From positions 11,418,894-11,482,893 of the forward strand of contig NC_056002.1 in assembly GCF_018446385.1 (NCBI RefSeq): DNA of 64,000 nt, in the 5' to 3' direction. The translations under genes and the position numbers were made by a program. This stretch comes from Zingiber officinale (lineage: Eukaryota > Streptophyta > Magnoliopsida > Zingiberales > Zingiberaceae). Under the pieces are notes generated by a model, which was not told the DNA's origin, ran no database searches, and was given only the letters and a program-made list of their open reading frames with translations. Of this stretch, positions 43,690-54,537 are shown one piece after another. How positions within the stretch are numbered: position 1 is the first letter of the stretch; every line of letters begins with the position of its first letter.

Positions 43690-45138
43690 ATAGCATGGAT
43701 CTCCTACCGTTGAGCATAGGACATTTGGGTCCAGTTGGAGTCTCCGCTAGTCGGCACACCAGCGATGATGTTGATTTCGCCCCGTGTGGTGTTACTTCTA
43801 TTTTCTTCCTCACGAGTGGACGACCTGCTTCGATCGCGTGCAGCTCTGGTCGGATCGGTGCTTCTCCGACGAGGTTGCTGCGGTGATCTTCTTGTGTCCT
43901 CTCGCCGATCGGAACGATGATTCTCGTGTCGCCGATCAGGAGAGGGGGGTCGGCGACGATAACTCTTAGGTGCTGGTTGGTCGACCGAGTTGAATCTACG
44001 ACAGTTGCGGGTGTTGTGAGTTAAAGACTGATGGAATGAGCAAAACAAAGGGGTTCATACCTTCCCCTTGGGTCTCGGTCACTCAGCGGCAACATGCTGG
44101 ACGGCGTGTGGCCTTGCTTCCTAGTGTGGGCGTATTCCTTCGGCTCGAGGCCCTCTCGGAGGCTAATGGCTGATCGGTGGCCTTCGTTCGGCTGCCAAGG
44201 GTGGCTCGGACGGTGCCTCCTTCCTTCTTCCTGCCTGAGCTTCCACTACATTGATATACTCGTTGATCTTCTTTAGCATGTAGTCGTAGTCGCGGGGTGG
44301 CTTCCTGACGAGCGATCGGAAGAAGTCCCCGCCCACGAGCCCTTGTGTGAATGCATTCATCATGGTCTCAGATGAGACCGAGGGGATATCCATTGTCACC
44401 TAGTTAAAGCGCTGGATGTAGGCTCGGAGAGTCTCTTTTGACCCTTGCTTCATGGAGAACAGGTTGACGCTTGTCTTCTGATAGCGCCTGCTGCTCGCGA
44501 AGTGGTGGAGGAAGGTCGTTCGAAAGTCTTTGAAGCTTCAGATAGACCCGTCCGGCAGCCTTCTGAACCACCGTTGAGCCGAGCCAGAGAGCGTAGTGAG
44601 GAAAACTCGGCACTTGACTCCATCTGTGTTTTGATGAAGAGTAGCGGCGTTATCAAACTTACTGAGATGGTCATCCGGGTCGGCTGACCCGTTGTATTCT
44701 CTGATCGCCAAGGGGGCATAATGCCTTGCCAGTGGATCTTGTAGGATTGCCTTGGAGAATTGTCGATTGATCCACTTGGGAGAAAGACCAGCTTGGCTCG
44801 CTTTGCCCTTTCACACGTCTCGCACGGGAGCTTCATTTGATGTGGATCCTTGTTCTTGATTTGCTTGCGCTATTTCGAAGGGCGTTTGAAACAACACCCG
44901 GTGAAACGGAATGGGTGTGGGAGGAGCTTCTCCAGGAGTGTCGGTCGGTAGCTTATTCTGTCCCCATATTGAGAGTTGCTCCGGTCAGTCTTCTTGCGTC
45001 GCTCGGCCTCTCGAGGCCGATGTTGCTTGCTGCGCTAGCCGCTCGGCTAACGCCTTTTGTTGCTGTTGCTCGACTATTTTTGTCGCCCGTACTTGTATAA
45101 GCGTGTCAAGCTCCTCTTGCGTGAGCGTCACGGTGTGG
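43690..45138 (-). pseudogene. T2 gag (broken, 5' end displaced by S4)
   Basis: Minus-strand pieces: LTQEELDTLIQVRATKIVEQ near the start; a central capsid-like region with HHFASSRRYQKTSVNLFSMK, then RFN followed by TAG, then TMDIPSVSSETMMNAFTQGL and VGGDFFRSLVRKPPRDYDYM; an Arg/Ser-rich tail preceded by the zinc-knuckle-like CSFHQSLTHNTRNC. Stops include TAG near 44402 and TGA near 44541. Gag forms the particle in which reverse transcription takes place. The leader is cut at 45143 by S4. Confidence 0.85.
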
Positions 45139-45389
45139 AGACATGATGTGCGTAGATTATATACTGTTTTATGCATGTTTTTACGCACATTTACATATTT
45201 TGAGCATGTTTGATCTATGCATTTTTATACTTCCATCTTTTCTTTTAGCATATTTACTCTTTTGGTTCGAAGATCTGCTTTTTGTGCATTTTCTGTACAC
45301 AGGAGTCGATTTGGTGGAGAATCTACATCTTTAGGCATGCATTGGAGGAAACAAAGGGAGAAAGCACCGGGTCTTGTACCTCACACGGC

Positions 45390-45685
45390 CCTGCACTGGT
45401 ATGGAGCTCGGGCCGTGTGGAGTTTGGCACCAACAGAAGAGGAAGATGCCATGGCCGTGTGAACCTCGCACGGCCGTGTCAAGATTTGAAGCCAACCAGA
45501 GCAGAAGCCTTACATGTGAGGTTTCCAGAGACCAAGCAGGCTGTGGCCGTGTGCACCACACGACCTGTAGCATTTCCAGAGAGCAGAAGGGTTATGGCCG
45601 TGTGGAGTCACACGGCCTTTTAACAGAGAGGGAAGCGGACATGGCGTGTGAATCTCACACTGCCGTGTCACGAGACCGTGTGGCG
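45390..45685. repeat. CACGGCCGTG palindromes in S4
   Basis: CACGGCC and GGCCGTG half-sites occur as head-to-head pairs with short spacers (for example around 45412, 45449-45476, 45545-45575, 45595-45616 and 45650-45685), ending about 20 bp upstream of the TATA box. Confidence 0.85.
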
Positions 45686-45698
45686 CCCGATTCCTCCT

Positions 45699-45708
45699 CT
45701 ATTTAAAC
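45699..45708 (+). promoter_or_regulatory. TATA box of LTR S4
   Basis: CTATTTAAAC downstream of the palindrome block. Confidence 0.55.
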
Positions 45709-46790
45709 CCTTCTTCATGAATTGAAAGGGATCTCTCCCCTTTGGGAGAAAGCAAGACTTGGTGGTTTCCTCCCATTCTTGGGAGGATTCAGGCGATTCT
45801 AAGGAGATCTCAACGATTTCGACTGAGAGGATTGGATCCAAGACAAGGCTTCTTCAGATAAGTTTCTCTTTCCCCCTCTTCTTGTTTTCTTGGATTGGGG
45901 ATTCAAGGAATGCTTGTAATCTCTATTTCTTCGGGTTTTCTTCCTCGATTCATGGAGTAGATCTTGTATTCTAGGATTAAGGGAGTATTTGTATGATGGA
46001 TTGATGCAATCTCTTATGGATTTGCCATTTTCTTGTTTCAATGACATTATCTTGCTTGTATCAATTAGATCTTGAATGATTAATGGTGATTTGTGCTTAA
46101 TTCTCATTCTTGATTGATTGTTTGGATTTCTTATGGACTTTGTAAAGATAAACTCTCACTCGATCATCCGAGGGATCCACGTGACAGGTGCAAGCCCGTG
46201 TAAGGACGTTTGAGAGATAATCTTGAAGAGGAAATAGGAATATTCAAGAGAGTAGGATGGATTTTATGATTAGCTTCTTATATCTTGATAGATTAATAAG
46301 TTGTGGGCTTCTATGTTGATATCCGAGGAAGGCATAGTAATAGGTGCGCTTCTGTGTAAGGACAACGTAGGTTCATGTCTAATTAATCCTATTTAGATAC
46401 ATTTCTCAGTCCTTAGCCGGTTGTCTATTGCAAGAGGGAACCGGCAACTTTCTACATGTTTGGCAATTGAGGGATAAGAATTGGTGAACCATTTATATTC
46501 AAGAAATCTTACAAAGAAACCGAAACTCCTAGAATCTCCCTTTATCATAACCCAAAACACTAAACTCTTGTTTGTTGATCTTTAAGATTAGGTTTGTTTA
46601 CCTTTACTTTGCTTTTGAAACGATTGGATAGTTGTTTAGCTAATTCGCATTAAGACATTTCTAGTGCTTATTCCAGTCCCTGTGGATACGATAATCTTTT
46701 ATATTACTTGCGACATTTCCGTACACTTGCGGAGAGCGAACAAGACATCCAACTTCTTCCATCTTCTCGGCTTGGATTCAGGTGTGTTCC

Positions 46791-46808
46791 CACAGACGAC
46801 GCCAAATT
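46791..46808 (-). promoter_or_regulatory. Primer binding site of T2
   Basis: Directly after the 5' LTR end on the minus strand: AATTTGGCGTCGTCTGTG. It resembles the TGGCGCCGTCTGTGG-type PBS of plant Tat elements with one change. I do not assign the tRNA. Confidence 0.7.
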
Positions 46809-47676
46809 TGATCATGTCCGAGAGTGAGTCGATGAACGCTGGGGAGATGGCGCTCACATTGACTGGATGTCGACTGAAGATGATGCGGACCTCCAACGAC
46901 CTGAGCTTGCAACCACAAGTCGTTAGTGTCGAGCCAGGGAGGGGTTCCCCGGTGACGGTCCTCCGACGCTCAAGTCAGTTATCGGCGGCAAGCAAATGAA
47001 GAAGAAAGGAGCAGCAGTGTAACTATAGCTACAGTCGTGAACATACCTCCGTCGAAATCTAGGGGTCCTTATATAGGGCTACCAAGAGACGCATGTACGC
47101 TTCCCAAGGCATGCGCGCTTCTCAAAGCATATATGGAAATGACGTGTCAGAAAAGCGTGTCTGACATCATACCCGAACAACCCAAGCATATCCCTGACAT
47201 GACAGTGGAAGCTTCCACCGTACGATTCTTTGCCCGACCATGCCGCCAACCATGTAGTCCGTCGATGACACTGATCCCTAGGAAGATATCATCAACTGCC
47301 CCTTTTGTCTGTTATTGGGCCGAGCGGGAGAGCCGCTCGGCCAGTTTATCGTCTGGGTATCGATACAATGGTCGAGTCGAGCGTCCGCTCGACCGATGAT
47401 TTGCTACTCGGCTCCGCCCTACCGAACGAGGGAGCCTTGCCTGCCGGGTCGAGGCTGCGTCCACTGTTTAGCCGAGCGAGACGGCCACTCGGCCTTTGTC
47501 CCTCCCTGCTTGAGCTTTATGAGCGTCGGAAGCTCGGTATCTGACCGAGCTGTCGAAATGTCGAATCGGGTATTCTTCATGCTGACCGGGAAGGTAGCTC
47601 GCCCGATCAACCTCATGTCTAGGACGTTGACCATTTTGACCTCCTGTCGGACGGACCCCACCTTACCACCGGATCA
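46809..47676 (-). repeat. T2 5' LTR
   Basis: 868 bp, starts TGATCCGG and ends TGATCA on the minus strand. TATA box CCTATATAAGG at 47067-47077. Contains GTCGAGCG/CGCTCGAC and similar GAGCGG/CCGCTC inverted pairs about 250 bp upstream of the TATA box. Confidence 0.92.
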
Positions 47677-47681
47677 CCGAC

Positions 47682-47910
47682 TTCTATTTGTCGAGGGAAG
47701 AAATAATAGTGAAACAAGCCAGGAGAAAGAGGAACATTGAATAAGCAAAAAACAATAACAACACCTCTTAAGATGCAAAGAGATTGGTGAATAGGCTGAC
47801 GAAGCGGAATGCCAAAGTATTGGTTAACGTCAACGAAGGAAGGATGCAGGGGTAAACGGAAGCCGCCTATAACTTATTCTCTAAAAATAGCAATACTCTG
47901 GTGAAGAAAG
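47682..47910 (-). pseudogene. T1 antisense ORF, N-terminal part
   Basis: Minus strand, reading towards T2: IGGFRLPLHPSFVDVNQYFG, then RGVVIVFCLFNVPLSPGLFH and YFFPRQ, where T2 is inserted. It aligns with VGLRFPIHPFITEVCNYFRV and CGVVVLFRVHNIPLTPQVFH of the T2 aORF and continues in frame at 35413. This ties the two sides of T2 to one T1 copy. Confidence 0.82.
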
Positions 47911-48192
47911 ATGAGAAAGGTCTTGGTCAATAGGAATAACCATGTAAGATGGAAGCCTGTAAAATATCTGTGCAAGGATGACATGTATAAATTAATAAAT
48001 CTTCTAAAAATTTTCATGTCATGGTCAGATCTTCCCATGATAAACTAGACATTTAGAGTTTAAAATTTAATTACGGTGTATTATGAAAGATTTTTTCTTT
48101 AATTAGGTAGCGGACTCAAAAATATTAATTATCAGGATAAATCTCTCCATGTGCATTTATTTAGATGATAGATAAATTTTTTTTATAGAATT
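47911..48192. other. AT-rich remnant, possibly T1 3' end
   Basis: No recognised gene or LTR. By position it should contain the start of the T1 aORF and T1 3' LTR, but I cannot identify either. Confidence 0.4.
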
Positions 48193-48207
48193 GAATCAGT
48201 CATCCTA

Positions 48208-48406
48208 AAAAAAAAATATGGAATCATCACATTAGCGGTACCCTAGAACCAGTTCCATGGATATGGAAGGAGGTAAATATATGTATACAGTTGAAAGTGC
48301 ATAGCCGGGACGCTAACCTCAGATAATGACACCCCGAGAATCGAACCCTAGACCTCTCGACTACGAAACCATGCGCCCCCAATTGTACTACGCCCTGGGG
48401 ATAATC
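48208..48406 (-). mobile_element. tRNA-derived SINE, 15-bp target duplication
   Basis: 199 bp on the minus strand, flanked by identical GAATCAGTCATCCTA at 48193-48207 and 48407-48421. Pol III A-box-like TAGTACAATTGGG (48378-48390) and B box GGTTCGATTCTC (48336-48347), with a T-rich tail at the 3' end. Copy 1 of the duplicated segment near 20397 starts with CATCCTA and lacks it. Confidence 0.9.
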
Positions 48407-49166
48407 GAATCAGTCATCCTAGATTTGATATTACCTAATTCATTATAAATTATAAATCACCTTGTTTGCAATTTGCTGTCCCGGCAAAATAAATCACTGA
48501 TTTGCTTCAATTGTTTCTGTATTAGTATTGGTCGGAGCTTAACGAGCAAATTTTGTAAGGATTAAAGAGTGTCTCAGGCTTTGATCCGCGATGGTAAAAA
48601 ATGAGATAGATTCTATAAATAATCAGGATTCAAATAAAATTAGATAAAAAGTGGGACTGGAACACATTACACGGAGTTTGAAAACTTATAACATCTAAGA
48701 GTTTGAAAAAATGTTTGATTAAGAGGCGGGACATATGACAAAAATTCAAATATCAAAACTCAACCGAACTAATAAATTTCGAAATTAATCCGCACCGTTG
48801 GATTTATTCAAAAGAACTGAAAACCTATAATTACAAAATAAAAAAGTAAATTTAAGAAATCATTTATCCATAATCATTTGTGATTAACAAACACTTTTAC
48901 AATTAAAAAGAGCAAATGGTTCAATGCAGAAGGTTGAACACGTCTAACAGAAAACGAGCTTCTTAAAGAAACATTTATAAAAGTTTAATATTTTTATTTG
49001 TTAGGGACTTTTTATAAAGCACCCTCCAAAAAGTGGCGTATGCTGCTTAACGTGACGAGAACACGGTATTCTTTAGTAAAAGGCGAAAGAATAATTCGCT
49101 ATGTGCTCACCACGCAGCTGTGTGATTCTGTTTTGTTGAGCTTCGGATCAATTTATAGTAACCTAT

Positions 49167-50045
49167 GTGCGGAACTTGGTAAAAGCAAGCGATGTGGGAC
49201 TAAAACCCAACCTGCGTAATGTTGACACCGCCAATAGACCTACGGGCGCTACGGCATATAATGACTCGATCTGCTGCGGCGCCCGCGCTCTCCCTGGTTT
49301 ATCCTTCTCTCGCTTCCACTCCTCTGCCCTCCAAAGCCAAAGGGCTCTTCAGAGCATCTTCCCTCCCCTCGCCCAAGCCACGGACCAAACGCCCCAATTA
49401 TCTCCTCCTCAAGACCCTAATTCCCAATCCCCAGCCACTCCAAACCCCTCCTCCCCCGCCGCTGCAGACCCATGAGCCCTGGGTTGTGGTTCTCGAAGAG
49501 GAGGTTAACGCTGTCGAACATGTGGTACAGGAAGTCGACGCCGCAGAGGTGGTCGAGGATGCGCCGGTGGCGATGCCGACCTTCAGGTGCTCCCTCGAGA
49601 AGCCTTCGGTATAGCGCTACGCTTCGCGGCGCTTGTAGCGGTACAGACTATGGTTGCGGTCTGGTTTTTGGGCGGCGTCGGAGGCGAGGAGGGGAACGGC
49701 TCTGGCATGCGGAAAGTCGAGGAAGGCAGGGTTGGGAGTGCCGCGAGCCAAGTAGCGGAGTTTCAGAAGATCCTGGAGATTAGAGCGATGGCTAAGGAGG
49801 CGAGGGAGACTGAAAGGAGGGAGCTTTCCGAAGACAGTGGAGTCCAGGGCGAGTCAAGCAGAAAGATTAGTAGTTTGAGAAAGAGATCTCCGAAGGTCAT
49901 CTTGGACGAGAATGGATTTTCTGTGTCTCTGCCGCTGCCCTCCAAGAATGTGCATGAGGAAATGGATGGAAAGAAGCTCAAATCCAAGCCGAACACGGAT
50001 ATAAAAAAATTTGAACTACAAGAGAAAGGAAGGGTGGTTTTTTGA
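49167..50045 (+). pseudogene. Host-gene fragment, copy 2
   Basis: Same fragment as at 21389-22700. Here 49219-49614 is open: MLTPPIDLRALRHIMTRSAA, PLPSKAKGLFRASSLPSPKP, a proline run and EEEVNAVEHVVQEVDAAEVV. It stops just before the frame with FGIALRFAALVAVQTMVAVW, SQVAEFQKILEIRAMAKEAR and SLPLPSKNVHEEMDGKKLKS, which is open to 50045 (no frameshift near 49940, unlike copy 1). Compared with copy 1 a 37-bp piece encoding part of PSKAKGLFRAS is present. Likely an organelle-targeted, membrane-anchored protein originally; identity unknown. Confidence 0.5.
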
Positions 50046-50900
50046 AATCCATAAGGAAATCTGAAAATGTTCCGAAATGCAACAAATTTTACCCATGAAT
50101 CAAACAAGTTACTGCGGTTATTTGCTAGTATGAGATCCAGGGAGGATCAATGCAACAAATTTTACCCATACTAGTTACTAAATAGTTTGCTTATCTATAT
50201 TAGTGGCCCTGGCTGAGATTCTTTCCAATTATGCATAATGATGAACCATCTGTTTTGCAGATACACTAAAACATCTTATCTTTAGAAATTGAAGAGCAGT
50301 TCTTTTTATGCTTTTTCTTCAGGAGGCCAATCAATGTGTAAGGTCTGATACAAGTATACAACAATCTAGTTAGGCCTTCATAATTGTGAAGCAAAATCAT
50401 TTTATATTAGCATAGTTTCAAAATTATTTCATGAGCATCTAGTAGTTACTCATGAAAGATATGATCATAAGATAGTTTTATTGTATCATCATATCATGAT
50501 GGCAGAAGGCGAATATGCTCGCTCCCAGCGCTCTCATCACCATATCAGAACTTAGATTTGGTTACCCCTGCATAAAAATTGCTGCCAGTCTTTCAGCAAA
50601 ATTACACTCCATTGATGTACAAGCTGAAAATCTCAAAGCTTGTTTCTAATATCCAAAGATGATATTCTTGTTAAATTTCCAAGGAGATTGTCAATGTGAG
50701 TACCTTGTTGCTTTCTTCAGCATTATATTCCACAGTGAGCTATGATAGCATTGTTGTTGACAAGTAATCTTCAATCGCACTGGCTTGACCTACGTCTAGA
50801 CTGGTGATGGACATATATGCTACATGGTCTTTAATTTTTCAAGATTCTCTGAGTGATATATTTATATATTGTTATATAAGATGTTTTTACCTTGTCTTTT
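50046..50900. other. Non-coding part of copy 2
   Basis: AT-rich, parallel to 22990-23735. No gene seen. Confidence 0.55.
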
Positions 50901-51232
50901 GGTGTAAAATCGGCGGCCCGTCGATTCAATCATTTTGTTTTATTTTTTTAAAACGACTTGAATCGTCGGTTAACCGACGGTTCCTAGCCGTTGGAACCAT
51001 CGATTAATCGGCGGTTCCTAGCCGTTGGGAGAGGGTGGGGGGTTTGTTTGGGTATTTTTTCAACGGTTAGGATCATTTGACTATTCTTTTATCAATGGCT
51101 ATGATTTAGTGTTCGTTACTATCAAAATTCTATAAATAGAGAGCTCATTTCATTATTTTCACACACATCTTCTCTACTCTTAATCTCAATTTCGTATTTT
51201 CTACACGCTTTCGTTTCCAATTTTCAATTACA

Positions 51233-51774
51233 ATGGAAGGAGGTCGCGGAGGTGCATCATCTCGAACTCGGAAGAGAAAGGAAATAATGAATCCGCGGGA
51301 GGAGGACCCCAACATTCAATACATCGATGATGAGATCGAGCATCTTCCAAATCCAACACTTGAAACACAAGAAAGTACCGATGCAATTAATTCTAAGATT
51401 CGGAAAGTCTTTTATTTTCACTAAACATTTTGAGAAGGTCACTCTTCCATCGGGAGAAAATGTGTGTAAAATGTAAGTACTGTAATGTTTCCTCCAAATT
51501 CCAAGGCGGCAACGGCTATGGGTCGTTGAAACGACATGTAGAAATGAAGCACCCAACGGAATATGGACTCGACCGCTCTCAAACATAATTATCAATATTT
51601 TCTTCAACTAGCGATAGTATCAATTCCGATTTATTTTTATGTTCAGATAATAAATTAAGAGAAGCATTAGCTAAATTTGTTTCCGTAGAACATTTTTTTT
51701 TAGTTTTGGATCTAAATATACATTTGAAGATTTTTATAAAGAATCTCTTAATTCATGTGCTAAACGTGTTCTCA
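51233..51774 (+). pseudogene. hAT transposase, second copy, 5' part only
   Basis: Begins ATG at 51233: MEGGRGGASSRTRKRKEIMN, acidic stretch, then a stop after RKVFYFH where copy 1 has a similar shift. The BED finger is damaged (MCVKCKYCNVSSKFQ, SLKRHVEMKHP). Truncated at 51774 by hAT2. Confidence 0.85.
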
Positions 51775-53094
51775 GAGCCGGTCCTTATTGTTCAAAGGCC
51801 CTGGGCGAAATTATAAATTATGCCCCAATTTTATCTAACGAGCATTATTTTTCTTTAATTAAAAAAAACATATATAAAAAAAGAACCATAGAATGAGGGG
51901 TCAAACCTAATCTCATACTACAATTTACAAGGACTCCACAGACTTACATATATTCTAAACAAAACCATTTTCTCTATACTTACATTCCAAGAACACAATA
52001 TAAAATAGACTTTATTTACACACTTTCTAATAAAAATATTCTAACAAATCCAAGATATTTCAACCTCTTCCTTGGAATAAAATCACCAACAAAGAAAACC
52101 TTTAGAAATCCACCAAATAAAATTTTACTCAATGAATCAGCCACATATGCAACCCTTCAAAAATATTCATTACTCCACTTTCTTTAGAAACCATAACATG
52201 AGACTCCAACAGCAATAGTATCTCACAATCAAAACATATCAAATACTAACCCATATCAGAACAAAACCAACCAAATACATATACCCCTACACTATCAGAA
52301 TATCACATTTTCTAATAAAAGGAAAGTGCTAGACATTAAAAATCAACCTTTACAAATTTCCAACAACCAATACAAAAAACCACTATAAACACAGCACATC
52401 ATACCCACATTCTAGGCACATTCTGTAAATAAGCTTCTCCTCCCTGCAAGATACCCACTGCAACATCCATACTCCAGTCGGCCAACCACTAAAAGAAGAG
52501 CCACCCAATCTGACATGAATAAAACCTCTTTGTATCAAAGTATATCAAGAATACTCCATAAAAAAGGATGCTCCTTAAAATAAAATTCCCACCACAGAAA
52601 ATGCTCCATTATTTCCCTCCGAAAGCCACAGTAAACAAAAAAGTATCAATTTATCAAACTATCAATTGATCTAATTACCAAAATAAAAAGAGTATGAGTA
52701 GCACCAATTAGCATAAGTATTGGAGTTGTTATGACTTATGAACACTTTAAGAGCATAAATACAATGTCACGTGTACTCATTAGTAATAAAATGTTTACCT
52801 ACAAGTGCGAATGAGAGTGAATGCAGAGGATATAATTAAATTATCGGTTGTAATACACCTGTAAAAAAACACAAAGGTAACTCATTTAAAGTGTATTCGT
52901 GATGCACTTTTAAAGGCAAAATCATTAATAATAACATCATATTCTATGTTTTCCAAAATATTCTTTTCAATGCATAAAATTGCTAATTTATTTAGTCTAT
53001 CTTGAGTCATTGTGGTCCGCAAATAAGATTTTATTAATTTTAATTTTGAAAAACTTCTTTCGGCAGATGTCACTGTCGCGGGTATTGTTAATAA
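51775..53094 (-). mobile_element. hAT element 2, partial
   Basis: Terminus CAGAGCCGGTCCTTA...GGCCCTGGGCGAAA at 51775 is typical of a plant hAT family whose genes encode TTF-type/MYM-like transposases. It inserted into hAT copy 2 and is cut at 53094 by element C. The other terminus and the 8-bp target duplication should lie beyond the window. Confidence 0.82.
52882..53094 (-). pseudogene. hAT2 transposase C-terminus (dimerisation domain)
   Basis: Minus-strand frame: LLTIPATVTSAERSFSKLKL, IKSYLRTTMTQDRLNKLAIL and CIEKNILENIEYDVIINDFA, ending at 52882. The A-E-R-S-F-S-K-L-K motif is the hallmark of the hAT C-terminal domain. The frame here is intact; all upstream coding sequence is displaced by the LTR of element C. 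Residues read from beyond 53094 belong to the LTR, not the protein. Confidence 0.92.
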
Positions 53095-54537
53095 TGTTGG
53101 GACCGAAAAGTAGCTAGAGGGGGGTGAATAGCTCATCGCGTGCTCGTGTGCTTCGTTGTTGGTTTCTTCAAAGATGTTCAATGGAAATACAAGAAATAAC
53201 TACAACAATGCTAACAAATGGATTTTACTTGGTATCCACCTCACAAGAGGTGACTAGTCCAAGGATCCACGCACGCACACACACCTCCACTAATAAACAC
53301 TCCTTTATGGTAACTACCAAAGGCAGAGAAGCCCTACAACACTCTCAATACAAGAAGAAGGAAAGGGAAACAAAATACAAGCAAAAGCTTACAAGTTATG
53401 CAGTGAAAACCCTAACCCTAACTTCTTGTTGTAGCCCGCCTCTTGACCTTGGATCACTAGCAAACCTTGCTCCAAGAACCCTTCAAGAACTAGCGGTAGA
53501 GTGGAGAAGAAGTGTGGAGAGCTGCTGGAGAGGATCGGAGATGAACAGTGTAGCTTGTCGAGTTCTCTACAGAAGAAAATGCACGCCAACGACCTTTATC
53601 TGCGCCAACGGTCGGATCCCGATCGATTGGATTGCTCCCAATCGATCGGGGAGGCTTTGGATCGATCCACTGATTGATCCAGAGCGCCTCTGTGCTCTCG
53701 GAAAATGCCTGGATCGATCAACGGATCGATCCAGGGCTTATCGCGACAAATCGCAGCTTCCTAATCGATCCATTGATCGATTGGGGCCTCTGGATCGATC
53801 GACTGATCGATCCAGCAGGCTTCTGTGCGCTTGCGACTGCCTCCCAATCGATCCACTGATCGATTGGGACGAAGGCTTCTCGCGGGGACTCCCCAATTGA
53901 TCGGTCGATCGATTGGGCTCCAGCCAATCGATCGACTGATCGATCTAGCTGTTGATTTTTGCCCAAAACAAAGTCCCAAGCCCCCAAACCAATATCCGGT
54001 CAATCCATGACATGTTGGTTCATCCTGCCTAGCATCCGGTCACCCTTGACCTGCTAGGACTCCCTCACCAAGTGTCGGGTCAATCTCTTTGACCCACTTG
54101 GACTTTTTCTCATCATGCCAAGTATCCGGTCAATCCCTTTGACCTATTTGGATTTTTCTTCCTCGTGCCAAGTATTCGGTCAATCCCTTTGACCTACTTG
54201 GACTTTCACCAGATGTCTGGTCAACCTTGACCCATCTGGATTTCCCCGTGCCTGGCTTCACTCACCAGGACTTCTTTTCTGCCTAGCTTCACTCACTAGG
54301 ACTTCTCTTCTGTCTGGCTTCACTCACCAAGTCTTTCACCTAGCTTCACTCACTAGGATTTTCACCTGGCTTCACTCACCAGGATTTTCTTCTGCCTGGC
54401 TTCACTTACCAGGACTTTCACCTAGCTTCACTCATTAGGATTTCCACCTGGCTTCACTCACCAGGATTTTCCTCTGCCTAGCTTCACTCTGGGACTTTCA
54501 CCTAGCTTCACTCACTAGGATTTCCTCACTGCCTAGC

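Larger units (their letters stand above)
45144..46742 (+). mobile_element. S4: solo LTR in T2 gag leader, TSD AGACA
   Basis: 1599 bp, begins TGATGTGCG and ends GCGAACA, flanked by perfect AGACA at 45139-45143 and 46743-46747. The 3' end (CCCTGTGGATACGATAATC and GTACACTTGCGGAGAGCG) is of a type common at Gypsy LTR ends; the family is not certain. TATA box CTATTTAAAC at 45699-45708. Paired ACGGCCGTG palindromes precede it. No internal region. Confidence 0.93.
35419..47676 (-). mobile_element. T2: Tat-lineage Gypsy element, near full length, TSD CCGAC
   Basis: 12.26 kb on the minus strand: 5' LTR 46809-47676, PBS, gag, protease, RT, RNase H, additional RNase H, integrase, tandem repeats, antisense ORF, PPT, 3' LTR 35419-36281. 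TSD CCGAC at 35414-35418 and 47677-47681; removing T2 restores the T1 aORF frame. It contains solo LTR S4. The two LTRs differ at roughly a tenth of their positions by eye, so it is an old insertion. From RT to integrase there are stops but no frameshift. Confidence 0.93.
48413..51774 (+). repeat. Duplicated segment, copy 2
   Basis: Second copy of 20397-24640. Lacks the MITE, lacks ~550 bp including the putative second exon, and is cut at 51774 by hAT2. Small differences occur throughout, so the duplication is not recent. Confidence 0.87.

Noticed and set aside
45217-45706. Open frames of 80-113 residues
   Set aside because: Inside solo LTR S4, generated by CACGGCCGTG repeats.
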